Positions 63,620 through 64,000 of a DNA stretch of 64,000 nucleotides are shown here, piece after piece; the first letter of the stretch is position 1; each line of letters opens with the position of its first letter. The position numbers and the translations under genes are program-made. The stretch spans positions 62,001 to 126,000 of the forward strand of contig NZ_MVHD01000007.1 of assembly GCF_002086635.1 (NCBI RefSeq). The letters are read 5' to 3'. Under the pieces are notes generated by a model. The model made no database searches. It had not been told where the DNA came from and saw nothing but the letters and a program-made list of their open reading frames with translations. Source of the DNA: Mycobacterium alsense. GTDB lineage: Bacteria; Actinomycetota; Actinomycetes; Mycobacteriales; Mycobacteriaceae.

Positions 63620-64000
63620 GACGGCCCCGTGGGGAGCATCAGGTCCTGCAGCGCCTGCGTCGAGCTGATCGTGGCGTTCGGGGGCGGCGCCTCGGCGGGC
63701 GGTGGCGGTTCGGCGGGAGCGGGGGGCGCCGCGTCCGGCGGCGGCGCGTAGCCGGGGCGAAGCCGGTCCTCGCTGTAGGTGATCTCGTTGGGCCGGGCCT
63801 GCGTCCCGACGAACGGGTTGAGCCCGATCGGGATGTAGTTGTAGATGCGGTTTTTGATGATCGGCTCGATGTATTGCAGGCACAGCTTCGAAACTCGCGC
63901 CAGCCTCGCGCGCGATGCCGCCTCGATCGAGCTGCAGATCCACTGCGGGATGTCGGCGAAGTTGTTCAGCGCCATGATGCCGGTCATCGCGCTCTGGGCC
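63616..64000 (-). CDS. mceD: MCE family protein MceD (C-terminal part)
   Basis: The frame is open to the end of the window, so only about 127 C-terminal residues are seen: an Mce C-terminal helical segment (LARVSKLCLQYIEPIIKNRI, then FVGTQARPNEITYSEDRLRP) and a Pro/Ala-rich tail. The next genes being a lipoprotein mceE and mceF identify it as mceD. The MCE domain itself lies beyond the window. Confidence 0.85.
   Translation of the reverse strand, partial: AQSAMTGIMALNNFADIPQWICSSIEAASRARLARVSKLCLQYIEPIIKNRIYNYIPIGLNPFVGTQARPNEITYSEDRLRPGYAPPPDAAPPAPAEPPPPAEAPPPNATISSTQALQDLMLPTGPS

Noticed and set aside
1..64000. CRISPR array
   Set aside because: No regularly spaced direct repeats were seen. 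The only tandem repeat is the 9-bp coding run at 38397-38450.

Overview
The window is high-GC actinobacterial DNA from a mycobacterium, almost certainly a nontuberculous species. The evidence is a PE-family protein, an mce operon with Mce-associated proteins, an LppP-type lipoprotein, and a core block (about 29.5-51.8 kb) whose gene order resembles M. tuberculosis Rv2314c-Rv2330c as I remember it: TldE/TldD, UspABC, universal stress protein, amino-acid permease, an ECF transporter with a fused ATPase, MarR and LppP. The synteny is from memory and was not searched.

Positions 1-26.8 kb are an accessory catabolic or biotransformation region, visibly less GC-rich. It has three transcription blocks. 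(i) A rightward set (3.67-9.67 kb): MpaB/DUF2236 haem oxygenase, CbbQ/NorQ-type AAA+ ATPase, AveC-like membrane protein, SDR, P450 and a second AveC-like protein, divergent from a TetR regulator. (ii) A leftward set (20.7-9.6 kb): two acyl-CoA dehydrogenases, crotonase, ketosteroid-isomerase-like protein, acyl-CoA ligase, P450, Baeyer-Villiger monooxygenase, a periplasmic-binding-type protein without a signal peptide, and a P450 frameshifted near its C-terminus. (iii) A rightward pair (21.0-23.9 kb): double-hotdog dehydratase and acyl-CoA ligase. Blocks ii and iii diverge from an intergenic region holding three stacked palindromes. Together they look like oxidation, ring opening and beta-oxidation of a cyclic terpenoid- or steroid-like compound; the substrate is unknown. 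A second TetR gene and an ECF sigma/YCII/SRPBCC cassette follow.

At 27.0-28.0 kb a decayed IS256-type transposase abuts the 3' end of a tRNA-Met gene. This looks like the junction between the accessory region and the conserved chromosome.

The core block runs from 28.4 to 51.8 kb. Within it is an FHA-ABC protein whose nucleotide-binding motifs are almost all degenerate.

From 52.1 to 59.3 kb lie two very large fused molybdoenzymes, convergently arranged. One is a 1397-residue diflavin nitrate reductase of the NasN type, with a GlnR box upstream. The other is a 918-residue protein that joins a persulfide dioxygenase, three rhodanese domains and a sulfite oxidase in one chain. Between them are a second GlnR-type box and a truncated duplicate of the nitrate reductase C-terminus. 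The sulfur fusion is the best candidate here for an undescribed system.

From 59.4 kb to the end are a CAP-domain secreted protein and the distal part of an mce operon (two Mce-associated proteins, MceF, MceE, and the C-terminus of MceD).
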